Part shown: positions 1 through 7,190 of the stretch, in pieces
Numbering within the stretch: position 1 is the stretch's first letter
Layout: each line of letters opens with the position of its first letter
Assembly (NCBI GenBank): GCA_902492105.1
Contig: CABUKD010000046.1
Coordinates: 1-9,550 of the forward strand
Source of the DNA: an uncultured Clostridium sp.
Lineage (GTDB): Bacteria > Bacillota > Clostridia > TANB77 > CAG-508
DNA: 9,550 nt
Direction of reading: 5' to 3'
Notes under the pieces: generated by a model
What the model was told of the DNA's origin: nothing
Seen by the model: the letters and a program-made list of their open reading frames with translations, nothing else
The model's database searches: none
Made by a program: the position numbers and the translations under genes

Positions 1-215
1 CAATAATGTTAATGGATGGAACATTAAATAGCCATTTAAAAGAAATTCAAGAAACAGCACAAGATAGAGTGGAGCAAATAATAAATCAATTAAAGGAAAA
101 AAGTAATCTAACAGAAGATATGAAAAATACGGATATGCTTTATTGGGTGGGCATGATGAATAACTTTAAAAATGAAGCGGAAGAGATTGTATTTAAGGAA
201 ATTATATATTCATAA
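1..215 (+). CDS. TnpV-like transposon-encoded protein, 3' part only
   Basis: The reading frame is open to the left edge, so this is the C-terminal part (about 70 residues) of a longer protein whose start lies outside the window; the ATG at base 6 is probably internal. The visible part resembles the C-terminus of TnpV proteins of clostridial mobile elements: a GTLNSHLKEI stretch, a charged helix with a DRVEQIINQLKEK segment, then a tryptophan-containing MLYWVGMMNNF helix and the ending EAEEIVFKEIIYS, close to the remembered family ending AEEIVLxEIIY. TnpV proteins are about 110-130 residues long and have no proven biochemical role. They are usually carried near recombinase genes of transposons and integrative elements. 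The family call rests on recalled motifs, not on a search. A hairpin follows after the stop codon. It marks the left side of the cassette as mobile-element territory. Confidence 0.72.
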   Translation, partial: IMLMDGTLNSHLKEIQETAQDRVEQIINQLKEKSNLTEDMKNTDMLYWVGMMNNFKNEAEEIVFKEIIYS

Positions 216-227
216 AATTATTTTTAT

Positions 228-262
228 AAATATAGGCTTTGGTTAAATCAAAGCCTATATTT
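228..262 (+). terminator. Hairpin after the tnpV-like gene
   Basis: A perfect 11-bp stem (231-241 with 249-259, TATAGGCTTTG arms, 7-base loop), extendable by three A-T pairs on each side. The T tract after it is short and broken by G, so termination in the + direction may be only partial. It isolates the tnpV-like gene from the restriction gene promoter. Confidence 0.65.
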
Positions 263-289
263 GTAGTTATGACAAAAAATGTAAAAATA

Positions 290-318
290 TTGTAAATAAA
301 TACATTCTTTGATATAAT
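290..318 (+). promoter_or_regulatory. Promoter of the restriction endonuclease gene
   Basis: A -35 TTGTAA at 290-295, a 17-base spacer and a perfect -10 TATAAT at 313-318. Transcription would start near 325, giving a leader of about 34 bases before the ATG at 359. No operator-like inverted repeat and no controller (C-protein) gene is seen beside it. Confidence 0.75.
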
Positions 319-341
319 AACAAATATCAAACATTAAATGC

Positions 342-349
342 AAGGAGTG
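342..349 (+). promoter_or_regulatory. Ribosome binding site deciding the start at 359
   Basis: AAGGAGTG lies 9 bases before the ATG at 359. The in-frame ATG at 338 lies upstream of this site, has no Shine-Dalgarno sequence of its own and sits only about 13 bases from the predicted transcription start, so 359 is preferred. Confidence 0.8.
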
Positions 350-358
350 ATTGTTTTT

Positions 359-2353
359 ATGTTAGAAGATATTAAATTTCAAAGTTATTGTTGGAGTTTA
401 GGAACCACAAGTTTCAGAGTTAATAATTTAAATTTTAAAATTGAAAGACAACTTCAAATTTTAAAAGAACTTTGGAACGAAAACCCAAATGTAAGATGGA
501 ATGGAAATAATTCAATTCAAGAAGAATATTATAATAAAATGCTACAAAAAAACTTTATTACAGGTGAAGCAAATAATAAACCAAAAGATGCTAGACAAAA
601 AACTTCAGGATTAGTACAAATTGGTGTAATAGACGATAATAGACATATAACAGAAATAGGTGAAAAGATAATTGATATAGTAGAACAAGAAAATTTTAAA
701 AGTGACAATATATTTAATATAAATAAAGACAGCTACTTGTATCTAAAGCAATTATTAAAACTTCAAATAACTGATAATGGAATAAATGTAAAACCATTTG
801 CAGTATTATTATATTTTCTATCAGAACTAGGATATCTAACAAAAGATGAGTTTACTTATATTTTACCATTATGTACTAATAGAGAATATATAGATATAAT
901 GTTAGAAAATATAAAAAAGTATAGAAATAATCAAAAAACAATAGAAGATATTATTCAGAATAAGATGGAAAATATGTCCAACTATAAAGCAGCAATTGAT
1001 TTTATTAAAGGAAATGGAGTAAATAGTATTGATGAATTTTCTATAATAGATATGGGAAGAAAAGGTACTAAATATGTAGAACCAATGTATAATTTCTTTG
1101 AAGCACTATATAGAATATCAAAAAAAGACTTTGATGAAGAAGCTTGTGATACAATAATAAATTTCATAAAGGAACAAACAAAGAAAAATTCTAAAGTAGC
1201 AAAATATTGGAAAGATTATCTTAGATATTCTTCAAAAATGCTAACAGAAGAATATTTAGAAGATATTAAAGAAATACCGTTATTTAATTTTAAGAATAAA
1301 ACTGAATATACAATAGAATTTTTTAAGGTAATGCATACTGCTAAATGGAAAGCCACATTAGAAGATTATGCAGATTTAAATAAAAGGTATATTTCATTAT
1401 CTGACATAGTTATTTTTGAAGATGATAAAATTGAATTAGATGTATTTCCAAAATATTTCTTTTTGAATATTTCTAAGGAAATAGTAAATACTGAAATTTT
1501 AGATAAAGATAAATACAATAACTTTATTTCAACAGATATAGAATTAAACAAAATTTATGAATGTTTAAATGTAAATGTTGATGAAATTATATATCAAATT
1601 CAAGCTGATTATCCAGATAGAGTTGTAAATAAAGATAGTATTAAGACATTTATTGAAGATGAAAAATTAAGAAGATTTAACGAATTAATTGATAATAAAT
1701 TTAATGAAAATCAACTTGTTCAATTATTTACATATATTGAAAACAACGATAGAAGTGCAATTAATGAATATGTTGATTGGAATTCAGATGTTCCAACTAT
1801 ATTTGAATATATTTTAGGTATCACATGGTATAGGTTTAGTAATAGAAGCGGAAATATATTGGAATATATGAAATTAAGTTTAGATGCTAATTTATTGCCA
1901 AAAACTCATGCGGCAGGAGGAACTGCTGACATAGTATATGAATATAATAAAACAAACGATTATCCAGAACATAAAGTTTTATTAGAAGCAACTCTTACAG
2001 AATCAACATCTCAAAGAAAAAATGAAATGGAACCTGTATCAAGGCATTTGATGAGAGAAATTCAAGAAAATGATAATGATGATACATATGCTGTTTTTGT
2101 AGCTAATATATTACAAGAAGAGGTATTAAGTGATTTTAGATCAAGAAAAAATTACCAATTTAGAGGTAAAAATTCTGTAAAAAGTGGATTAAAAATTATT
2201 TCTCTTTCTATTAGAGATATAATTAAACTAATAAATATAAAAATTCAGTATTCTAAATTGTATAAAATTTTTGATGAAGCTTATAAAGATACTAATATCA
2301 ACGATTTAGAATGGTATGAAAAATTATTAAAAAATAAAATCAATAATTTATAA
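359..2353 (+). CDS. Type II restriction endonuclease, AlwI-like
   Basis: Predicted 664-aa DNA endonuclease that would cut unmodified foreign DNA at the site protected by the methyltransferase encoded just downstream. The N-terminus (SYCWSLGTTSFR, residues 9-20) is followed by a winged-helix-like part (about 76-106, with ARQKTSGLVQIGVI and ITEIGEKI). The probable catalytic core lies near the C-terminus: GGTADIVYEY with D524, then LLEATLT with E543, then EPVSRH at 558-563. This fits the order of a PD-(D/E)xK fold, except that the usual lysine of ExK is threonine (E543-A-T545). The domain order and the EPVxRH segment match what I recall of the AlwI family, whose members cut outside short asymmetric sites. 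I infer the family without a search. The site is unknown; GGATC, GGATG or another asymmetric sequence with adenine on both strands are candidates. It has its own promoter, and its stop codon lies in the terminator stem. Confidence 0.75.
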   Translation: MLEDIKFQSYCWSLGTTSFRVNNLNFKIERQLQILKELWNENPNVRWNGNNSIQEEYYNKMLQKNFITGEANNKPKDARQKTSGLVQIGVIDDNRHITEIGEKIIDIVEQENFKSDNIFNINKDSYLYLKQLLKLQITDNGINVKPFAVLLYFLSELGYLTKDEFTYILPLCTNREYIDIMLENIKKYRNNQKTIEDIIQNKMENMSNYKAAIDFIKGNGVNSIDEFSIIDMGRKGTKYVEPMYNFFEALYRISKKDFDEEACDTIINFIKEQTKKNSKVAKYWKDYLRYSSKMLTEEYLEDIKEIPLFNFKNKTEYTIEFFKVMHTAKWKATLEDYADLNKRYISLSDIVIFEDDKIELDVFPKYFFLNISKEIVNTEILDKDKYNNFISTDIELNKIYECLNVNVDEIIYQIQADYPDRVVNKDSIKTFIEDEKLRRFNELIDNKFNENQLVQLFTYIENNDRSAINEYVDWNSDVPTIFEYILGITWYRFSNRSGNILEYMKLSLDANLLPKTHAAGGTADIVYEYNKTNDYPEHKVLLEATLTESTSQRKNEMEPVSRHLMREIQENDNDDTYAVFVANILQEEVLSDFRSRKNYQFRGKNSVKSGLKIISLSIRDIIKLINIKIQYSKLYKIFDEAYKDTNINDLEWYEKLLKNKINNL

Positions 2354-2379
2354 AAAAAGAGTTGAAAAACTCTTTTTTT
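2352..2379 (+). terminator. Terminator of the restriction gene
   Basis: A perfect 12-bp stem (2352-2363 with 2368-2379), a GAAA tetraloop at 2364-2367 and T7 as the descending arm end. The first bases of the stem belong to the TAA stop codon (2351-2353) of the endonuclease gene. The loop is also part of the -35 element of the next promoter. A ribosome stopping at the TAA would cover the ascending arm, so termination may depend on how heavily the gene is translated (inference). Confidence 0.8.
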
Positions 2380-2390
2380 ATTGCTATAAT
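2362..2390 (+). promoter_or_regulatory. Promoter of methyltransferase and ATPase genes, overlapping the terminator
   Basis: A -35 TTGAAA at 2362-2367, exactly 17 bases, and a perfect -10 TATAAT at 2385-2390. The -35 is formed by the top of the terminator hairpin. Transcription should start near 2397, about 35 bases before the ATG at 2432. It allows the methyltransferase to be made without transcription of the endonuclease gene. Confidence 0.8.
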
Positions 2391-2431
2391 TCTAGTGTGC
2401 ATTAGATGCCTGGAAAGGAAATGATAAACGG

Positions 2432-4393
2432 ATGAGAAAGTTAGATATAAATAATAGAAGATATTTAGGAAGTAAGTATAAATTATTGAATTTTATAGAA
2501 AAGATAGTTAATGAAAATTGTAAAGATATTAAATCTGTTATAGATGTATTTGCTGGAACAGGAGTTGTAGGAGATTTATTTCTAAAAAAAGGAAAAGAGG
2601 TTTATTTTAATGACTATCTAAAATCAAACTGCTATAGTTATAAAGCTTTTTATGAGCCTGTTAAAGTTGATATCAAAAAGATAGAAAATATAATAAACAA
2701 ATATAATGCTATACACATTGATGGAGAAAATTATTTTTCGCAAAACTTTAGTGATACATATTTTAGTAGTAATGATTGTAGGAAAATTGGTTATATAAGA
2801 GATGATATAGACAAAAAATATAATGAGGGAAAAATCAATGAAAGAGAAAAAAGTGTTTTAATAACAAGTTTAATATATTCAATGGATAGAGTAGCGAATA
2901 CAGTAGGACACTATGATGCTTATAGAAAAATTGAAAATATACAAGATAAATTTTTTATGTATATGATTGATATAAATAAGAATGGAGAAACAAAATCACA
3001 CATTAGCAATGAAGATGCAAATGAGTTTATAAAAGAAGTAAAAGCTGATTTAGTTTATATTGATCCTCCGTATAATTCAAGACAATATTGCGATGCATAT
3101 CATTTATTGGAAAATGTTGCAGTTTGGAATAAACCACAAGTATATGGTGTTGCAAAAAAAATGGACAGGACTAATTTAAAAAGTAGGTACTGTACCAATA
3201 AAGCAGTAGAAGCTTTTGATGATTTAATTAAAAATTGTAATTGCAAATATATTTTAGTATCTTATAACAATACTGGTGACAAGTCTAATAGCAGGAGTAA
3301 TGCAAAAATATCAGATTTACAAATCAAAGAAATATTAGAGAAAAAGGGAAATGTTAAAGTATTTGAGCAATCTTATAATAATTTTACTACTGGGAAAAGT
3401 ACTTCAATAGACCATAAAGAAAGATTATTTTTGTGCGAAACAGCAGAAGTTTCTGAAAAAAGCCAAATTCAATTAGAAGACAATAATAACTTTGCAAAGT
3501 CTCCATTAAATTACACAGGGGGAAAATATAAACTATTACCACAGTTTAAAAATATATTTCCAAAAAAAATAGATACATTTGTGGATTTTTTTTGTGGAGG
3601 TGCGAATGTTGCTGTTAATAGTAATGCAAATAAAATAATAGCAATAGATAATGAAACTAATCTAATTAGAATACTAGATCTTTTTAAAAACTATGATTAT
3701 ATGGAAATTGTTAATAAACTAGATTCAATTATCGAAAAATACAATTTAAGTAATACTTATAAAAATGGATATAAATTTTATGGAGAAAATAGTTCTTCAG
3801 GACTTGGAAAATATAATAAGCCATACTACTTAAAATTAAGAAATGACTATAATCATATGAAAGATTCAAGTGAAAGAGATTTTATGTTTTTGACTTTAGT
3901 AATTTATGCTTTTAATCATCAAATTAGATTTAATAATAATGGCGAATATAATATGCCAGTTGGAAAAAGAGATTTTAATAGTTCAATTAGAAAGAATCTA
4001 TTGGAGTTCTGTAGAAAATTAGTTGTTAAAAATATATCGTTTGTTAATGAAGATTATAAAAAATTTAAATTAGATTCATTGACTAGCAACGATTTTTGTT
4101 ATTTCGATCCGCCTTATTATTTAGGAGATGCTAGTTATAATGAAAATGATGGCTGGAATGAAAATAAGGAAAAAGAATTATTAGAATATCTAAATGAAGT
4201 GGACAAACATGGGATAAGATTTGCACTTTCAAATGTAACAGAACATAAAGGACTTAAAAATGAAATGCTAATAAATTGGGCTATAGAAAATCAATATAAT
4301 ATACATAATTTAAATTATAATTATAGCAATTCAAATTACCATTTGAAAAATAAAAATCAAGTTACAAAGGAAGTATTAATAACGAATTATTAG
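2432..4393 (+). CDS. Fused double-domain adenine-N6 DNA methyltransferase, M.FokI-like
   Basis: A 653-aa modification enzyme with two complete alpha-class amino-methyltransferase domains in one chain. Each transfers a methyl group from S-adenosylmethionine to adenine N6. The N-terminal domain has RYLGSKYKLL (10-19), the AdoMet motif DVFAGTG (38-44) and catalytic DPPY at 211-214. The C-terminal domain begins near 357 with NYTGGKYKLLP, has DFFCGGA (385-391) and a second DPPY at 559-562, and resembles Dam/DpnM enzymes. Two fused domains of about 650 residues are the layout of M.FokI and M.StsI, in which each domain modifies one strand of an asymmetric site. This implies that the partner endonuclease has a non-palindromic target with an adenine on both strands. 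The start at 2432 is the only ATG after an in-frame TAG (2393-2395); AAAGGA at 2414-2419 is a somewhat distant ribosome site (12 bases). The stop is 20 bases from the ATPase start, so the two are co-transcribed. Confidence 0.93.
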   Translation: MRKLDINNRRYLGSKYKLLNFIEKIVNENCKDIKSVIDVFAGTGVVGDLFLKKGKEVYFNDYLKSNCYSYKAFYEPVKVDIKKIENIINKYNAIHIDGENYFSQNFSDTYFSSNDCRKIGYIRDDIDKKYNEGKINEREKSVLITSLIYSMDRVANTVGHYDAYRKIENIQDKFFMYMIDINKNGETKSHISNEDANEFIKEVKADLVYIDPPYNSRQYCDAYHLLENVAVWNKPQVYGVAKKMDRTNLKSRYCTNKAVEAFDDLIKNCNCKYILVSYNNTGDKSNSRSNAKISDLQIKEILEKKGNVKVFEQSYNNFTTGKSTSIDHKERLFLCETAEVSEKSQIQLEDNNNFAKSPLNYTGGKYKLLPQFKNIFPKKIDTFVDFFCGGANVAVNSNANKIIAIDNETNLIRILDLFKNYDYMEIVNKLDSIIEKYNLSNTYKNGYKFYGENSSSGLGKYNKPYYLKLRNDYNHMKDSSERDFMFLTLVIYAFNHQIRFNNNGEYNMPVGKRDFNSSIRKNLLEFCRKLVVKNISFVNEDYKKFKLDSLTSNDFCYFDPPYYLGDASYNENDGWNENKEKELLEYLNEVDKHGIRFALSNVTEHKGLKNEMLINWAIENQYNIHNLNYNYSNSNYHLKNKNQVTKEVLITNY

Positions 4394-4413
4394 ATGAATA
4401 GGAAGATGATAAA

Positions 4414-7017
4414 ATGGAATATGAATATAAAAATTTAAAAAGTAATAAAATGATTAAAATTGATATAAAAAAGCCATATTCATTAATTTATGGACCCAAT
4501 GGTACTGGAAAGACGACATTTGCACGTTTTTTAAATTCAAAAAAAGAAAAAGTTATTAATGGAAAAAAAATAAAATATTTAGTTTTTGATCAAGACTTTG
4601 TTAATAATAATATATATATTTCAACAGTTGATAAAGGGTATAAAACTGATCCACAAAATAAGAGTAAATTAAAACAGATTTTTTTAGGCGATTCAAGTAA
4701 AGATGATAATGAAAAATTAAATTTGATTAGAAAAAAGAAAAGAGAATTTAATAAACAAAATGTAAATTTTTTATTATTTAAAAATGATTTTAAAAATATT
4801 GTTGAAAAATTGCTTGAAGATGAATCATATGATAAGGAAAATAATAAATTTATTATGAATTATATTGATGATAATTTAGCTAAAAAATATATAGAAAAAA
4901 TATTAAAGAATATTGAAAATAAAGAATTAAAGGTAGATTTTGAAAAGTTAGAAGATGATAAGTATATTGATGAATTAATGTTACCTAATATAGAGGTAAC
5001 TTATAATACTGAAGAAATAAAAGAAGAAATAATTAAATTCTTAAATGATGAAAAAAATAATGAAGAGAAATCGATTAATTCTGCCATAGATAATCTAACT
5101 AGAAAATTCAAAAAAATTTTAAATACTGAAGTAATAGAAAAAGAAATAACAATAATAGATGGTATGATTAAAAGTTTAGATGTGGAAAAAGAAGAAGCTA
5201 CTTTAATAGGAAAATTAGAGTTAGAAGAAAAAGATTTTTTAGAAGAAATTACACAAAAAAATGAAAGAGAAGTAAAGAAGATACAAAATTGGATAAAAGA
5301 TGGTCATGAATATCATAAAGAATTAGATTTTAAAAAATGTTTATACTGCAGGAATGATATAAAAAAAGAAATAAAAGATAAATATAAAAGTATCATATCA
5401 AATAAATATATGTTAATATTAAAAAATTTCAAAAAAGAAATAGAAAAGATTTATGACATTTTTAATGATTTAAATTCAGAGTATTTAAATATAGAAAAGA
5501 ATAATTGGTTTGAATTGACGAAAAGACTTGAAGAAAGAAAAGTTTATAGAATTTTATTAAAAAGGAGAGAAAAAACATATAACATAATTAAAAATTTAAC
5601 AGAAAAAGGGGAGTATAGCGATTTAATAGTAAAAGAATTATGCAAATTAAATGAGTTTTTAAAATATATTAGTAAAAAGAATTTATTAAAAACATTAATA
5701 GATAAAGAGAATAATGAAATAAATAAAAATTATAAAGGATATCAGTTGTTCTTACAATCTTCTATATTTCAGAGACAATTAAAAGTTGAAATGATAAAAA
5801 AACAACTTCTTTTAGAAGAATCTAATTTAACAACTAAAATAATAAAAGACACAGAAGAATATATTAACAAAATAAAAGACTATATAGGTGATTTTGAAAA
5901 AATATATGAACCTAGACTTAAATTAAAAATAAATGCAAATATAAGTAAGAAAGATTCGGCTGAATCTACTATTGAAATAGAAACACAAGAAAAAGATTTT
6001 TTAAATCAATTGAGTGAGGGAGAAAAAAATGTTTTATCTTTAATAATATTTTTTAGTTATGTAAAAAAAATAATAAATACATTAGAAGAAAATGAGTCAA
6101 TAGTTATGGTATTGGATGACCCCGTCAATAGTAATGATTGGAATAACTTTTTTAAATTTAAATCAATAATTGAAGATTATTTTTATTTTGATGTAATGAA
6201 TAAAAAAATATCTAATATTATTATTTTAACACACAATATCGATTATGCTATTATACAATTGCAAAGTGATAAACTTTTGGAACATTTTGAATTATTGCGA
6301 TTATTTTGTACAGATTGCAAAGAAATAGATACGAAGTTTTTGTTTATGAATGATATAAAATTAGGCTCAAAGTTATTGTGTGACTTACTAAGTAATGTAA
6401 TGGAGGAAGAAGAAAAAATATATATAAATAAAAAAGCATTACTAAGAGTAGCAATATATATGAGAAAATTTTTGGAAAGTTTTCTTTTTAATATTGTATC
6501 AATATCAAATCCTAATCTTATAGGAGATGAAAAAAATTGTTTTAAATTTTTAAAAAATAATACGAATTCTGATTCAATAAAAGAGCTTATAGATATATCA
6601 ACGAATATAATGAAAGACTTAAAAAAAGGAACAATATCTGTTGATGATTACATGAAGAAGTTACTTAAAGCACTTGCTGATATAGTTTCTAATTATAATT
6701 TATTTAAAGAAGATGCTTTCTTAAATTTACTGATAAATAAATATAAAGATTCAAGTAAAATTTTTAGCATTAAAGATAGTAAAAATCAATATATTGTGGC
6801 TGATGAATTTGAAATAGAAGAAAACGAAGAATATAGAGAAGTTTTAATAGATATACTAATAAAAGGACTTATTGTAAATTTAAAAATTAATGAAAAAGAA
6901 ACTGTTGATAGGACTAAAAAAAGTGCTAGAATATATTATTTGAATTATTTGAGACATGTAAATGATAATGTTGGAAGACCAGTCTTAGCTGTAAATTCAG
7001 ATGCTATAATTGAATAA
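4414..7017 (+). CDS. AAA_13-type ATPase with zinc hook, RloC/PrrC-like
   Basis: An 867-aa ABC/SMC-like ATPase. The nucleotide site is split by a long charged coiled-coil region. Walker A is GPNGTGKTT (27-35). A CLYC zinc hook (C309, C312) lies near the middle of the coiled coil, as in Rad50 and RloC. The ABC signature is LSEGEKN (533-539), Walker B is IVMVLDD (563-569) followed by PVNSND, and the H-loop is THN with H607. This order is that of AAA_13 proteins such as RloC, a conditional anticodon nuclease. The C-terminal 250 residues are the expected effector region. They contain R684-x3-E688 (MRKFLESF), like the Arg-x3-Glu pair of PrrC, but no histidine follows until H848, so nuclease function is not established. 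No Mre11/SbcD-like partner is present, which argues against a Rad50 pair. AGGAAG at 4400-4405 is the ribosome site. It forms an operon with the methyltransferase. The gene is extremely A-rich (7 G+C in the 60 bases at 4861-4920). Confidence 0.85.
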   Translation: MEYEYKNLKSNKMIKIDIKKPYSLIYGPNGTGKTTFARFLNSKKEKVINGKKIKYLVFDQDFVNNNIYISTVDKGYKTDPQNKSKLKQIFLGDSSKDDNEKLNLIRKKKREFNKQNVNFLLFKNDFKNIVEKLLEDESYDKENNKFIMNYIDDNLAKKYIEKILKNIENKELKVDFEKLEDDKYIDELMLPNIEVTYNTEEIKEEIIKFLNDEKNNEEKSINSAIDNLTRKFKKILNTEVIEKEITIIDGMIKSLDVEKEEATLIGKLELEEKDFLEEITQKNEREVKKIQNWIKDGHEYHKELDFKKCLYCRNDIKKEIKDKYKSIISNKYMLILKNFKKEIEKIYDIFNDLNSEYLNIEKNNWFELTKRLEERKVYRILLKRREKTYNIIKNLTEKGEYSDLIVKELCKLNEFLKYISKKNLLKTLIDKENNEINKNYKGYQLFLQSSIFQRQLKVEMIKKQLLLEESNLTTKIIKDTEEYINKIKDYIGDFEKIYEPRLKLKINANISKKDSAESTIEIETQEKDFLNQLSEGEKNVLSLIIFFSYVKKIINTLEENESIVMVLDDPVNSNDWNNFFKFKSIIEDYFYFDVMNKKISNIIILTHNIDYAIIQLQSDKLLEHFELLRLFCTDCKEIDTKFLFMNDIKLGSKLLCDLLSNVMEEEEKIYINKKALLRVAIYMRKFLESFLFNIVSISNPNLIGDEKNCFKFLKNNTNSDSIKELIDISTNIMKDLKKGTISVDDYMKKLLKALADIVSNYNLFKEDAFLNLLINKYKDSSKIFSIKDSKNQYIVADEFEIEENEEYREVLIDILIKGLIVNLKINEKETVDRTKKSARIYYLNYLRHVNDNVGRPVLAVNSDAIIE

Positions 7018-7140
7018 AGAAAAAACACTTGCAAAATCACTAAAGTTATGTTAAATTATAATCATAGAATCAAACTATGAAATATAATTATAAATACAAG
7101 CTCGTATTATTCGTAAACGGAAGCGTCAAACGAGCCATAC
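7018..7140. other. Structured intergenic junction between defence cassette and mutY
   Basis: No reading frame is supported. Two foldable segments are visible: 7055-7088 (ATTATA 7055-7060 with TATAAT 7083-7088, and TCATAG 7062-7067 with CTATGA 7075-7080, 7-base loop) and 7100-7135 (GCTCGT 7100-7105 with ACGAGC 7130-7135). G+C rises locally in 7100-7136. A TATAAT at 7057-7062 has no acceptable -35 at normal distance. The stretch could be the 3' untranslated region of the ATPase gene, a small RNA, or a recombination site; the sequence does not decide. Confidence 0.5.
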
Positions 7141-7179
7141 AAAAAATAACAGATAAGAAATTGTCTGTTATTTTTTTGT
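7132..7179 (+). repeat. Inverted copy A of the tRNA tail/terminator module
   Basis: GAGCCAT followed by the terminator hairpin matches, on the + strand, the - strand sequence 9179-9134, where GAGCCA is the 3' end of tRNA-Asn. The two differ by a 2-base indel (AC at 7139-7140) and two substitutions over 46 aligned bases. Similarity stops on both sides. Confidence 0.8.
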
Positions 7180-7180
7180 A
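7138..7180. terminator. Bidirectional terminator between the ATPase gene and mutY
   Basis: A 13-bp perfect stem (7141-7153 with 7164-7176) with a 10-base loop and A-rich and T-rich outer arms. It can end + strand transcription from the ATPase operon (T7 at 7171-7177) and - strand transcription from mutY (complement of A6 at 7141-7146). It lies 10 bases beyond the mutY stop. Confidence 0.8.
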
Positions 7181-7190
7181 TATATAAATT

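Noticed and set aside
338..358. Upstream ATG at 338 as start of the endonuclease gene
   Set aside because: It has no ribosome site, and the strong AAGGAGTG lies downstream of it, directly serving the ATG at 359.
2430..2434. GGATG (FokI site) over the methyltransferase start codon, and several GGATC sites in the cassette
   Set aside because: These short sequences also occur elsewhere in the window (for example 6113-6117) and the true recognition site is unknown, so self-regulation by methylation cannot be argued.
2421..2435. Mini frame ATG-ATA-AAC-GGA-TGA overlapping the methyltransferase start (ATGA)
   Set aside because: It looks like translational coupling, but AAGG lies only two bases before its ATG, too close to serve it; likely chance.
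4414..7017. Rad50/SbcC repair ATPase
   Set aside because: No SbcD/Mre11 gene is adjacent, and the DDPVNSND and C-terminal extension fit AAA_13 proteins better.
7100..7137. A degenerate tRNA ending in CGAGCCA
   Set aside because: No TTCGAAT-like T loop or T stem is found at the required distance, and the acceptor 5' strand is absent; only a short 3'-tail similarity is supported.
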